From positions 10,751,391 to 10,815,390 of the forward strand of contig NC_135564.1 of the NCBI RefSeq assembly GCF_964340395.1: DNA of 64,000 nt, in the 5' to 3' direction. This DNA is from Glandiceps talaboti. Taxonomy: Eukaryota > Hemichordata > Enteropneusta > Spengelidae. The position numbers and the translations under genes were made by a program. The notes beneath the pieces were generated by a model that saw only the letters and a list, made by a program, of their open reading frames with translations, had not been told where the DNA came from and ran no database searches. Positions within the stretch are counted from its first letter, which is position 1. Every line of letters starts with the position of its first letter. Shown here piece by piece: positions 25,901 through 35,064 of this stretch.

Positions 25901-28661
25901 GGCGCGTCAAATTGGCTTAGAGGGCACACTGGGTCACATGATTCTTGTTGTTGATTTTAACTGAGTTTGAGTTTTCTTGAACATAGGAAGTAACAGTAAA
26001 AGTTTAAGAAACACTTTTATTTCTGAGGTGCATACTACAATAAAATGCACCCACCGTCCAGACCCAACTCTTTTCATGTAGTTATTGTTTATTGGACTAT
26101 TTAATTTCAGGATTAATTTGCATATAAAATGACTTTCATAAGGTGAACATATAATGAACATTTTTCTTCTTCATTTTGACACTCCATGACACTGCAAACC
26201 TCCAAAGAATTATAACTGTCACTTGTCAGATGGAAAATCTAATTATTATCCCCCTCCCTCCCTACATGTATATTTAAGTAGGTCTTTTGTTGTTTCTTTG
26301 TATTTGCTTGTTTGGTTGTTGTTGTTGTTGTTGTTGTCCACCTATATCTATACAATGTATTTTGTAAATCCTTTATGATTTTTTTCTATTCTGTCAATAT
26401 TGCAATATACTCAATTTGACCAGCAGCCCCAGTAATTAGTAATTCCTAATCCCTAAGATTGTAAAAGGGGACGGACTCGACTAGTTGCAAAGACAACTAT
26501 TTTTCGTCTCCCTTTCCCAAGTTGAATACTTCATATATTGTAGAATTGTTATATATGTATATGTATATATATATTTCTGGGAATAAAGAAGATTATGAGA
26601 AAGTCCAGGACTGGTAACATCACCACCAATTACATTTTAGAAGTAGTTTACTGCAGATATTTTATGTGTGAACATAAACCCACACACATGAATCCTCAAA
26701 CATAAACTGACAAACTAAACAGGTCAGAGCAGCTAAACCTCTCTTCCATCCAATGCTATCAGTATAATCATTACGTACCATGACATTCTCATTTGATTAT
26801 TCTCAACAACAGATAGCTATAATTTAATTTTTTTAATTGAGTTTTGACAACTTAATGTCATTAACCTATTGTCACTCTGTTAGCAATTATCTTCATATAG
26901 CCAAATGAAAAAAATTGTAGGTTTCTGATAACGCTACCAGCTCTAGTAGTAGTTTCAAATGCTGCCCCTAAACATTTTTACATCCAAAAACTAGTGAGAA
27001 TTTTCTCTATTTCTGTGTAAATTTTCTGTCAAAGTGTCTTTGGGTCAAGAATTCTTTTTAAAAATCCCATTCCTGAAACACTGAGTGCTAATTGAAATTA
27101 CATGTACACTGTACTGGCTGTACATTATGTTCATCTACTTCACACATACTTGTCTTTCTTATCCTTTTACACCTCATCAAACTATCACAGAAGTATTGTG
27201 ACCAATTAGTATCTCGTCTTTCAGTTAAAGCAATTTCTCCTTCCCCCACACTCCCAATAATAAAATTAATAATAAAACTTCAACCTACCTACCTTAATTT
27301 CAGAAGTCATGTTATCAGAAACAAACATTTTTGTGTGTGTGCATAAGTAACTTTATAAATGCTTTGAGGTGTCAAAACTAATTTGTTTTCAAGAACCTGT
27401 TAAAATTTTGATAATTTTCTGCCACTGAATTTGTAATTCACATTTTGACAAGTTGAATTTGCCTTGACATTATGGTCACACACATAAACATCAAACTACT
27501 CTGACAAATCATCAATCATCTTCAAAACTTTTGTATATTTTTTTAGTTAAATGATGAACTTTAATATCTGTAACTTATACTTCAATTTTTCTAATAAATG
27601 TTAGGCTATGCCTTTTGACAGAAATAATATTGATAACATTTAAAGTATGATATTACAAAAAATCTATTGTAATCTTATTGAATATTATGTTTATTCATAT
27701 CCTGATGCATGTTTATAAATTTACTAATAAATTGTAAAAATATTTTTACTGAAATCTCAACTTTGAAGAGGTCAGAGGTGTAGAAGTTTTATTTAAAAAA
27801 ACTCAAAATAAAGTGAATAGACCCCCACAGCAAAACAAAAGTTTTGGATATGTCAAATTATAATCAGTTACATTCACACTGGGCAATATCTATGTTTCAA
27901 AATGCTCATGGTATTTGTATCTCTCATATAAATTGATTTTAGCTGACACCATATCTCTTGCTCCAATCTGGCACCTAGCCTCCCTTCACAGCAAGGGTGA
28001 CCACAACAATCACATTAGTCGCACTGCATTTTCATTTCCTGGGTCACAATTAATTATTCATGACGGCCATAATTAAATTACATTTTCGTCAATATTCATA
28101 CTATGGTGATGAGTGATCACACCTAAACAGTCAACAATTATGCATAATACTGTTAATTTTGCTGTTGGAGTGTTTACCTATAATTTAAAGACGGTTCCTT
28201 TTATATATATCTTTGTATCGACAGTTAATTAATTCATACCAATATTCAATATGGCGGACAGCATGCACATGGTCACGTGACTTTAGCACTTTCACTGGGT
28301 TGAAAAATAAAAGACTTTGCGACATTGGCATGCAAAACTTTTCGGCAAATCGTTATATTTCGTGACAAAACCTCCAACAAGAACAATGCACCATGCATAG
28401 CTTTGTCTCGCCCATCCCGATGCATGTTCTTTGATACTACCCGCCATTTCTTTGCTCATCAATGGCTGCCCAATGACATTGCGCAGAATCAGATGAAAAG
28501 ACACTCACCGATTCCTCCTCTTTTTCCATTCCAGTGGGCATTTGGGGTACTGCCCTGTTGATTGCCGAATAATCCGGCAAGTCTGGTAATTCCTCACTGC
28601 GGTACACTGGCATTGGTTTGCTGGCATCCAATGCCCGTGCCCGGAACGACAACTTACTCAT
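13804..28661 (-). CDS. EPC: Enhancer of Polycomb (EPC1/EPC2 ortholog), complete, 13 coding exons
   Basis: Scaffold subunit of the nuclear NuA4/TIP60 histone acetyltransferase complex; in the family the N-terminal EPcA region holds the acetyltransferase, ING and MEAF6-type subunits. Joining the 13 exons listed below gives 2397 nt, 798 aa plus stop, close to vertebrate EPC1/EPC2 (about 800-840 aa). Every junction is GT-AG and keeps phase. Seen: an N-terminus starting MSKLSFRARALDASKP (nearly identical to the vertebrate protein as I recall it); the EPcA core across residues 1-185; a basic, charged segment DPYVAFRRRTEK-like through KRREKSKRE at about 200-265; a GFARRRVGRGGR-type block at about 436-447; and LDSASAQFAVSALI in exon 11, typical of the C-terminal E_Pc_C region. 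The C-terminal third is Ser/Thr-rich and less conserved. The ATG (28661) fits the family start exactly. A minus-strand AATAAA at 13056-13061 is a possible poly(A) signal. Upstream on the same strand is MBD5/6. Confidence 0.95.
14336..14420. mobile_element. Partial copy of the 2664-3118 foldback family
   Basis: TCATGAAATGACTCTCCATG and GAAAATGCCTTTATTTTCT match the right arm of the element at 2664-3118. It lies just downstream of EPC exon 12's donor, inside intron 12. Confidence 0.5.
14469..14826 (-). CDS. EPC: EPC coding exon 12 (residues 635-754), Thr/Ser-rich
   Basis: Acceptor TTCCGTAG, donor GTAAGA, ends in phase 2. Encodes GHSLAPAATVLQLNYP followed by a low-complexity Thr/Ser run (TTTATTSST, TTTTTTSTT). 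Similarity to vertebrates is weak; the placement rests on splice phase and order. Confidence 0.8.
15095..15185. mobile_element. Dispersed repeat with (ATA)n end, family D
   Basis: An (AAT)n run, then AATGTTGGGTTCTTATATAG and GCTGTGCTCAAAGTGCTTTA. The inverse copy at 48080-48170 has GCGCTTTGAGCACCCAGACT and ends in (ATT)n. The pattern resembles the 3' part of a SINE; class uncertain. Confidence 0.5.
16340..16560. repeat. Tandem repeat of TGGGCATGATCATGGTTGCTAGG-like units, EPC intron 11
   Basis: Three diverged copies of a unit built around ATGGGCATGATCATGGTTG and TAGGGG with spacers of 65-80 bp. The same core recurs in five units at 53225-53705. Confidence 0.6.
17829..18259 (-). CDS. EPC: EPC coding exon 11 (residues 491-635)
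   Basis: Acceptor CTCTGTAG, donor GTAAGT, ends in phase 1. Starts WLHFRPRSPP (vertebrate WRHFRPRTPS), then a Ser-rich linker, HQEQLAQMQKQQLEQL and LDSASAQFAVSALI, both recognisable in vertebrate EPC1. Confidence 0.93.
18728..18859 (-). CDS. EPC: EPC coding exon 10 (residues 447-491), with duplicated acceptors upstream
   Basis: The most exon-proximal acceptor gives RVILDRAYTPIDD, matching vertebrate RVLLDRAHSDYDS, and is taken as the main one. Two tandem 48-bp copies of the acceptor and exon start lie directly upstream and remain open in frame (exon starts 18907 or 18955), which would add 16 or 32 residues. Ends LREIRDNKW in phase 2 before GTAAGT. Confidence 0.88.
18848..18991 (-). repeat. 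Three tandem 48-bp repeats carrying the EPC exon 10 acceptor
   Basis: Copies at 18848-18895, 18896-18943 (one mismatch to the first) and 18944-18991 (several mismatches). Each contains a short T-run, a CAG acceptor and GTGATTTTAGAC. Since 48 is a multiple of 3 and no stop is present, each acceptor keeps the EPC frame. Confidence 0.9.
19174..19322 (-). CDS. EPC: EPC coding exon 9 (residues 398-447)
   Basis: Acceptor CTTGACAG, donor GTGAGT, ends in phase 2. Encodes GNWPWCSKEEGG, HRYRFTCTSL and RRCIGFARRRVGRGGR, matching the vertebrate GNWPW to GRGGR block. Confidence 0.93.
19439..19482. repeat. (ACAGAC)n short repeat in EPC intron 8
   Basis: Six to seven perfect hexamers, preceded and followed by CA-rich sequence (19375-19410 and 19551-19564). 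Confidence 0.9.
19809..19895 (-). CDS. EPC: EPC coding exon 8 (residues 369-397)
   Basis: Acceptor CTAACAG, donor GTAAGT, phase 0. Encodes DQDDENDPDGQFAFRRKKG then CSYYA, matching vertebrate NDPDGPFAFRRKAGCQYYA. Confidence 0.93.
20210..20359 (-). CDS. EPC: EPC coding exon 7 (residues 319-368)
   Basis: Acceptor TTAACAG, donor GTAAGT, phase 0. Encodes EEVVRKKRKYERKQK (vertebrate IRPKRKYEKKPK region) and SSDDEVFSP (vertebrate PSSDEEPLS). Confidence 0.9.
20967..21111 (-). CDS. EPC: EPC coding exon 6 (residues 270-318)
   Basis: Begins with the last base of Arg270, then YGAGDYNGQLLAE (vertebrate YNLGDYNGEIMSE). Ends WANK in phase 0 before GTAGGG. A GTATAT 10 nt further on would break the frame, so the GTAGGG site is preferred. 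Confidence 0.88.
21300..21560. repeat. Minisatellite in EPC intron 5, unit about 58 bp
   Basis: AGCAGTAGTCCAGGGCACAT, AGACTACTAAACATTG and TATCTAGACTACCAAAT recur about 4.5 times with high identity. Confidence 0.85.
21842..22098 (-). CDS. EPC: EPC coding exon 5 (residues 185-270)
   Basis: Acceptor TTTACAG, donor GTAAAA, ends in phase 2. Encodes the near-invariant PYVAFRRRTEKMQTRKNRKN and SYEKMLKLRRDLSRAVTLLE followed by KRREKSKREN, a strongly basic, helix-forming stretch. This is the most conserved exon of the gene. Confidence 0.95.
22847..22942 (-). CDS. EPC: EPC coding exon 4 (residues 153-184)
   Basis: Not open with an ATG, so easily missed. Acceptor TTCACAG, donor GTAAGT, phase 0 at both ends. 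Encodes VVTLQEAKLLLKEDDDLI and VYDYWLNKR, matching the vertebrate LQEAKLLLKEDDELI / VYEYWIKKR block. Confidence 0.92.
23440..23842. mobile_element. Foldback MITE in EPC intron 3, next to the exon 3 donor
   Basis: Inverted arms of roughly 100 bp with about 200 bp between them. Left arm: AATTCTCGCTACCTGCAATA, CAATTCTACAC, GTCAAATGGAACG, CGCGCGAC, TGTCGACAA. Right arm, inverted: TGTCGACAA, GGTCGCGAGAC, CGTTCCATTTGAC, ATAGAATTGTATTGCAGATA, GCGAGAATTC. CpG-rich compared with its surroundings. Ends 21 bp from the splice donor. Confidence 0.8.
23863..24008 (-). CDS. EPC: EPC coding exon 3 (residues 104-152)
   Basis: Acceptor ATTAG (the first of two AGs, 6 nt apart; the downstream one, CTCTAG, would also keep frame and lose two residues). 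Encodes PLGIEQDIPDYDMDSGDE then IKPLQFEEMMDRLEKGSGQQ, the best conserved part of EPcA. Donor GTAGGT in phase 0. A foldback element begins only about 20 bp beyond the donor. Confidence 0.93.
24411..24567 (-). CDS. EPC: EPC coding exon 2 (residues 52-103)
   Basis: Acceptor TTGTACAG, donor GTAAGT, ends in phase 1. Encodes ERHLQEAMTAQQVYG, matching the vertebrate HLQRAISAQQVYG block, then a divergent loop and the YIHVQ segment. Confidence 0.93.
25775..25931 (+). mobile_element. hAT-type MITE (family A), decayed copy
   Basis: Matches the full element at 52119-52290 along its length: ACCCTCTAATGATA at the left, GAGTCACCACATAGTAAGAG in the middle, AAATTGGCTTAGAGGGCACA at the right. The left end has drifted and no target duplication is visible. 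Confidence 0.75.
28248..28281. promoter_or_regulatory. YY1-like site plus palindromic E-box in EPC intron 1
   Basis: AATATGGCGGAC (28248-28259) is almost the same as the motif upstream of exon 1 and in the same orientation. It is followed by GTCACGTGAC (28272-28281), a perfect palindromic E-box of the USF/TFE type. Their position about 230 bp inside intron 1 suggests a downstream promoter or enhancer element; inference from motifs only. Confidence 0.4.
28509..28661 (-). CDS. EPC: EPC coding exon 1 (residues 1-51)
   Basis: Starts at the ATG and ends in phase 0 after the acidic run KEEES, before donor GTGAGT. Contains RALDASKPMPVYRSEELPD and the INRAVPQMPTGMEKEEES block shared with vertebrate EPC proteins. 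Flanked on both sides by AAYATGGCGGAC motifs (see regulatory entries). Confidence 0.95.
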
Positions 28662-28880
28662 GATGATCTTGACACAATAACTAACTTACGATCCCTTCAC
28701 GACACCTCTTAACGAGGTCGTAGACCCAAAGTTGGTATCCGCGGTACTTTTTAGCTTTCCCTAGTTGGCTTCCATATAGGTTTTAACTTGTGAAGCTACC
28801 TGTGCTTTACACTAAAAGAGTCAAAATTTCAAATTTTTTCAAATTCGTACAATTCAACATGGCGGACACGAAAATTTGCT
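28662..28880 (-). promoter_or_regulatory. Likely EPC promoter / 5' UTR
   Basis: Sequence directly upstream of the EPC ATG, with locally raised CpG (CCGCGG at about 28740). It carries AACATGGCGGAC at 28856-28867, which resembles a YY1 site of the kind seen at metazoan housekeeping promoters. No TATA box was identified and the start of transcription is not determined. Confidence 0.45.
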
Positions 28881-31049
28881 GTCCCAGGATTCCCTGCAAA
28901 ATGGGTGTAAATAGCATGCGCGCGCATGTCCAAGGTTTCATTCATACGAAGTGGTTGGGATTTCATCTGGAATGTTTTGTGTTCATTCAGATTAGCTGAT
29001 GAACGACTAAAACGACCCCTCCCTTAAAATGACTGTCAAAATAATTTCACAACTGTTAAGGTTTTGTCTTTCCGTGCCTGTCTTTATTTTTTTCTCTCCA
29101 ATGGGCAATTTTGTTTAATTTGTCAAAAATTCTGGGGTAACTCTATGAATGACAAACATTGGTCTGGACCCAAATATCTAAATCACAATAAATGATGAAA
29201 TTTCTTAAATTTCATGATAATAATTTCACATCAGAGTCTCTTTCTTTGAGCGAGGTTTTCAAAACAGATTCCGGTTAAAAAAAATTGAAAACACAGCATT
29301 TGAAACTTTGAATTCGATGGTTATCTTGGTGATCATTATATCGAGGTAGCGATAATATCACTGGGCTATAAAAAACACATTCTGGTCAGACATTTTTAAA
29401 AATCAGTTAATCTATCAATACCGTTTTTGTATCTACTCAATTTTAAGACTTGGATCAACGATTCTGAGAGGAAAAATTGACAGAATTATCGAACCTTTCC
29501 AAGATGTGTTTAAAACATTACCTTGAAAATCATACTAACAAGAGAACTGAAATACCTTTTATCTTCACGCGATTCAATTACAATACCATCATGAGCTGAG
29601 GAATAGACAGACTCTGGAGTCAAGAGTTATAGGTGAAAGAAGGGGAGTGTGGGTGAAATCAGACACAAGCACACCATTTCAACTGGAAGAGTATTATTTC
29701 TATCATTGGAATAATATGAAAATATTACACTTTGTGATGAATTCAAAAAGGTTACAAAGAATGCAACGACTTCACCTCAGGAATCAATACAATATATGCA
29801 GATACACTATAAAAAGCCAAGTATTTTCTCATAACCCTAAATATTTCTAAATACTTCTTTCAAATTTGTCGAATAAAATGAAGAAAACATTTCCATTGCA
29901 CACAGATGTCTACTATAGTAATTACATATTTTTACTGTTTGAATCAGTGAATCCCTATTCGTACATTTCTACACATTGGTAGAACCCCAATTTTATAAAA
30001 AAATTAACAAAACAAAAAAGTATATTCTTTCATGTTCAGCTGATCTATAGAGTGACACAAAAAGTCATTTATGTCAGCAAAAAAAAAGATACATTTCATG
30101 CAGTATAGTCTGTACACATGCCAAATTTGCAATAAGTGATGGCAAATAAATAAAATACGGCTTTACATTTGTACTAAACTCTGAAAACAATAATAATAAT
30201 ATCAACTTTCCTTTAAAAAGACAACATGGCTATACTATAGATGTATTTCAGTGTATCTGAAAACTTTAATAAAGGCTATGGTAGTCACTACTACATACAT
30301 ACACAAAAGACACATCCCTTCATGCGGCTAAATTCATTTCTCACCTCGCAATCATCATTTTTTTGCCATATACATTTGTGGTATGTATACATTATCATTC
30401 ATTTGTTCTTTCCTACATACTAGTGTTTCACGCATCAGATAATTTACTGTGTTTTCAACCTCTATGTCAACCATGGAGGTATGATATGATGCTTGTGAAA
30501 ACGCAACTACTCTCTCACATCTTTCTATTCTTAATATTTCAAATATCTCTTCATCCCCCTCCCCCTCCCCAAGCAGGAAATCCTCTCTGTGTTAAAAGGA
30601 GTTGAAATATTCAAATTCTCTTTGGATAGCTTGATGTCCATTTGGAAAGCATCTAACGTGGATGTGCATAAATCTGAAAAAAAATATTATATACTGGTAG
30701 GTATTGCCTAATTATGTCAGCATTCCTGCAGCACATCCATGACTTCTAGTTCAGGAGTTAAGGACACAGTACCTAGTTTATAGCTCTAAATCATTTCTAT
30801 ACCTGACTGTATCCAGCTCAAGTGAACTTCTCACAGTCAATAAACTTCTCAACACTGTAATAAGTTGTGTGTGTTTATATTCAGCTCCAGTGTGTTTGGC
30901 CATTCTCATTTCAAATTATATTTGGTACTTATAATAAATAATGTGTTCATGTTTAACATGTCACAAAGCAGACATGATACATATATACTTGTATGTTATT
31001 AACTCTCTCTCTATTACATTCAAAGAAAATTGTCATGAACTAAGTGAGA
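28881..31049. other. EPC-MBD5/6 intergenic sequence, left part
   Basis: AT-rich, no exon, RNA gene or defined mobile element recognised. May contain the MBD5/6 3' end or distal control elements. Confidence 0.4.
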
Positions 31050-31765
31050 CCATTACTGGCTAGTATAAAACACTGCTATTGATTAAGTGGATTGTTGATG
31101 GCCAATGAACTAACAGTACTTGCACAATTGACCAAGAAAAAGATCTTGGCACCCATACCCCCCTTGGATTATGTCTATCCTATTAGTCATCCATGATCTC
31201 ATTTAATCTGTGGCAAAAGATATTTGATGGGTAATAACATTGCTATGTGAAAGTGAAATCACTGATGTCCAATCCACTAATAATAGGATGGACCAAGTGA
31301 GATTTTTGACGGGGACTATCGCAATGGACCAATCATTATTTTAAATTCCACTTGGTTAACTGATATGTAGTCAGTCACCAACTATCGCATAGCACAAGAT
31401 TACACATAATGGGTAAAAATACTGCTATGGACCAAGCCTGATCTTTAATTGGTAAAACCATTGCTATGGACCAAATCTGATCTTTGATTGCTAATACCAT
31501 TGGTAATATCTATACCATTGCTATGGACCAAGTCTAACTGCTATGGACAAAGTGTGATCTTAAATAAGTAAAACCATTGCTTTGGACCAAGTGTGATCTT
31601 TAATTGGTAATACAATTGCTATGGACAAAGTCTCATTGCTATGGACCAAATCTGATATTTAATTGGTAATACCATTGCTATGGACAAAGTCTGATCTTTA
31701 ATTGGTAATACCATTGCTATGGACAAAGTCTCATTGCTATGGACCAAATCTGATATTTGATGGCA
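31050..31765. repeat. Degenerate tandem repeat with TTGCTATGGACCAA core
   Basis: Units of about 40-50 bp: CATTGCTATGGACAAAGTCT, GATCTTTAATTGGTAATAC. The copies become more alike from about 31390 to 31760; the left part is more diverged. Confidence 0.7.
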
Positions 31766-33432
31766 ACAGATCACTTTCTAGTGTGTTAATGATACTATCC
31801 ACATTCAGAATTTAGAATGCCATGACAGATTATTTCAAACATACTAAGTAACCACTCTAAAATACTAGTATCATGGAAATATTATACTAGATATAAAAAG
31901 CAACTGAAAAAGACAAGTTGGTTTGCGAAAAGTCTTCATAATAATGATCCAGCTAATATCCTAATAATGATAACATCAACAGATATGGTAATACAAGTAG
32001 GAAATTTCAGGTAATTTTTCATTTATCAATTTTCTACATTTATAAGTCTGCATGAGCACATTCGCATTCCTTATATAACAAAGAAATCATTAAAAATATA
32101 AAAATTCAAGTGCTCTTTTGTGAAAGTGAAATCAAAACTGACCCATCAAGCTGTGTCGAATACCCTGTTGTATGCTATGCAGTGTTGCATATTACAAATG
32201 AAAAACTGACAAAAAAATGAAGTACTAAGACCATTCTATTAATTTAAAACAACTCGCAAAAGACTTAATTTTCAAAATTCCTACTTGTGAAGTCTAAACC
32301 AAGTACTGCATCAGTTCTACAGACATATTTCATATGCTGAACAATATAATATTTTGTCAGTACACCAGGCACCGACTACTATAAAAACTGACAACATAAA
32401 TGAAAATAATTCAAAAGTTGCTAGTAACAGGTTCACCATGTTGTCTCATAAATAATGTTTGAACAGAAAAGTTACAAAATGAATATTTTTAACAGTCTCT
32501 CTGAATATTTCACAAAAAACATGGTCATTAATTTTTGCGCCATAGAAATCCATGGGTCTACCTACTGTACTGGCCCGGAAATCTACTGTACACCGTTTCT
32601 ATTGATGAATCATTCTTATTACGCCATTTTGTAATTAGCAAGCTGTCTAACTTGTTTGAAATTTGACATTTGTACACAGAGTGCAATGAATATATATGTA
32701 TTCCTTACATGTTACATGTATTTACAGATTTCTACCATAATAAATTCTCGGTACCTGAAATAGAATATTACTGTGTAGACATGCATCATAAAAATAATAA
32801 ATATTTAATTTCATTGTTGACACCGTAACTTCCACTCCATGTGCTTTACATGCATTACTATAGGCACATGTGAAAATAAGTCGACTTTCTTGTTCTATTT
32901 TGATCCCATAGCATGAGGTAAAAATACTATTGCAGGTACTGAGAATTGTATAACAAAGATTATCATTAGCGAGTAAGAATTAGACTTTGCACAATCGATT
33001 TCTATCGAATCAAAGAACAAATATGCTTCCAAGACAGAGAAAAAGAGTGAAAAATAATTACTTTTGAACAGTAAATTGGAAACACATAAGATATTTTGAT
33101 ATGGAGAAAGACATTGAATCATTTGTGTGACCAAGGTCCATAGTAGATGTAGATGGAACAAAATGTTGCATTCGTTTCCAACTTACTAAAGTAATTACCA
33201 TACTAAAGTAATTATAGTTTACCGTCCTATTAATTGCATGAGCAATACATTCTCCAGCAAAAAATGGTTCATACATACATGGTATGAACATTTCTTTTTA
33301 ATTTACTGGCAAGATAGGCTGTAAAATATATTTTGAAACTATGATTTTCACTGGCATCATTTTGCAATGCTGTCTTCATCACTGTATGTAAAACATAATG
33401 ACATGTCGTGCCATGCCTATCAGACCTAATTA
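31766..33432. other. Non-coding intergenic sequence
   Basis: Nothing recognised beyond AT-rich sequence; open frames of 67-88 codons without family resemblance. Confidence 0.4.
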
Positions 33433-33820
33433 GGCCTAATAAAAAAAATTCTATGGTTCCAATTACGCTCAATTTTAGAATAGGTGGGGTAGGATGATTT
33501 TTGATTTTATTTTTTTAAATATTTTTTTTTTCATATGTGAATGTCTACTTCAGGTAGTTACGTTTTCCATTGTTTTCCATATGGTATCAGTATTATTGGT
33601 TTCTTCTCATCAGATGTACAGCCATTACAGATTGAAAGAACACTTTCGTATTGTTTTTTAAAGTTGGTGTCAGTTTCTGCATCCACTATTTCTTGCGAGA
33701 CTTCACAATTTTCGCGATTTTATTATTTTTCCCCCAAATATTTTTTTAAAAGTTTACGGTTGGCGTAAAAAATTAGGTGGGGTCTGGTAACCGGAACCAA
33801 GCAATTTTTTTTTTTAGGTC
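33433..33820. mobile_element. Foldback DNA element, family B copy 2
   Basis: Second copy of the element at 1029-1405: shared interior words include CAATTACGCTCAATTTTAGA, CAGCCATTACAGATTGAAAG and CCACTATTTCTTGCG. Ends with GTAACCGGAACCA and a T-run, the inverted version of its start. Target duplication not resolved. Lies downstream of MBD5/6. Confidence 0.7.
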
Positions 33821-34832
33821 TTAGGACTGAACAGCATGATGTGTTTTACAGTTTATTTATTGTAAGATCAGCAATAAAAATAACTGTAAAACCATGATTT
33901 TCATTGGCACTACACATACTTTTCAACACTCTGTATCCTTGCGTGTAAAACACCATGAATTGATTTGATTCCTACTTCGGCACATACAGCTCTAACTTTC
34001 TACAGTCGCAACATTTTGTGTCAGTGTTTTTGGTAAAGTTTTGGGAGCCATGGTAACAGAGATAGGGAATCTAGAATGAGTTGGCTACACTTCCATACAT
34101 GGTATCATTATTTTGGTGGGAAACTCTGGCAAGGAAATCTCAGGTAGCTTTTACTTGCTTATCATCCCTTACCAAATTCACTGCTTTTAGAGTGCACATT
34201 ACTCCTTTTATCAACAGATATTCTACTGGTACGTCTGCGCAAACTTAAACTTATGCTTTATCAATTTTGTAAATAAATAATAAATATGTTGCAAATTGGA
34301 CTTATTTGCTCTTGTTTGTGAATATGTTTTTGATACTCTACGTGCATGATTCAACTATGTAAAATAATGTCATTCCTTATTAGAGTTGTCATGATTTTTT
34401 TTTTCAAACTTGCAAAAATAAATGATTCACATTTTTAAAAAAACCGGTATACAGTATTTTGGGTAGCATGTGACCATTTTGTGTATATGTTCAATAAATA
34501 ATCTGTATTTGGGTACAACTCTGCTAACTCCTTATTACAGGTTCAACTAATCCATTAGTTGTACGAGGCGAATTACCACACCATCAGATTGGTTGTAGAA
34601 GGATTGTTTGGTGTCCATCTGGTCACAAACTTCTCCTAACTACTGGTACTACTCCGGCATGATGAAAACAACTCCAACATCTTTATATACCCACAATCGT
34701 TATTGCCGTTTCCTTTTCCTGTTTTCACACTTGGCGTCAGACTCACTATTTCCAATACTTGTTTGAAGTGTCATTCACTTCTAAAAACCATCATCTAAGA
34801 CTCCCCATAACACTGACACACCATTACAATCA
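33821..34832. other. MBD5/6 3'-flanking or 3' UTR sequence
   Basis: AATAAA on the minus strand at 33852-33857 is a candidate poly(A) signal. No coding exon recognised. Confidence 0.35.
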
Positions 34833-34904
34833 TTATCGCAATTTCCTTCTCTTTATTTTGGGTCTAGATTTATAGAACATCCTCCTTGATTTGGAATCAA
34901 ATGG
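34833..34904 (-). CDS. MBD5: MBD5/6 terminal coding exon 7 (residues 1710-1732 and stop)
   Basis: Acceptor TTTTCAG. Encodes a short basic tail ending [10 protein letters not shown]-stop, like human PKPKRRKISR-stop. A minus-strand AATAAA about 1 kb downstream (33852-33857) is a possible poly(A) signal, weakly supported. Confidence 0.9.
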   Translation of the reverse strand, partial: PFDSKSRRMFYKSRPKIKRRKLR

Positions 34905-35004
34905 CTGAAAATAAATGAAATTAGAGTTAGTTTTAAATAAATCTACTAGAAAACTTTCTTGCTCCTTACATAAAGGTGATACAAACATTAACATACACAC
35001 ACAG

Positions 35005-35064
<60 letters not shown>

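Larger units (their letters stand above)
24568..28508. other. EPC intron 1 (3.9 kb)
   Basis: Contains a hAT-type MITE relative (25775-25931), a (GTT)n run at about 26316-26337, and a copy (about 24685-24780) of the unit repeated at 48355-48847. The intron's upstream end holds the YY1-like and E-box motifs. No extra exon recognised. Confidence 0.6.
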
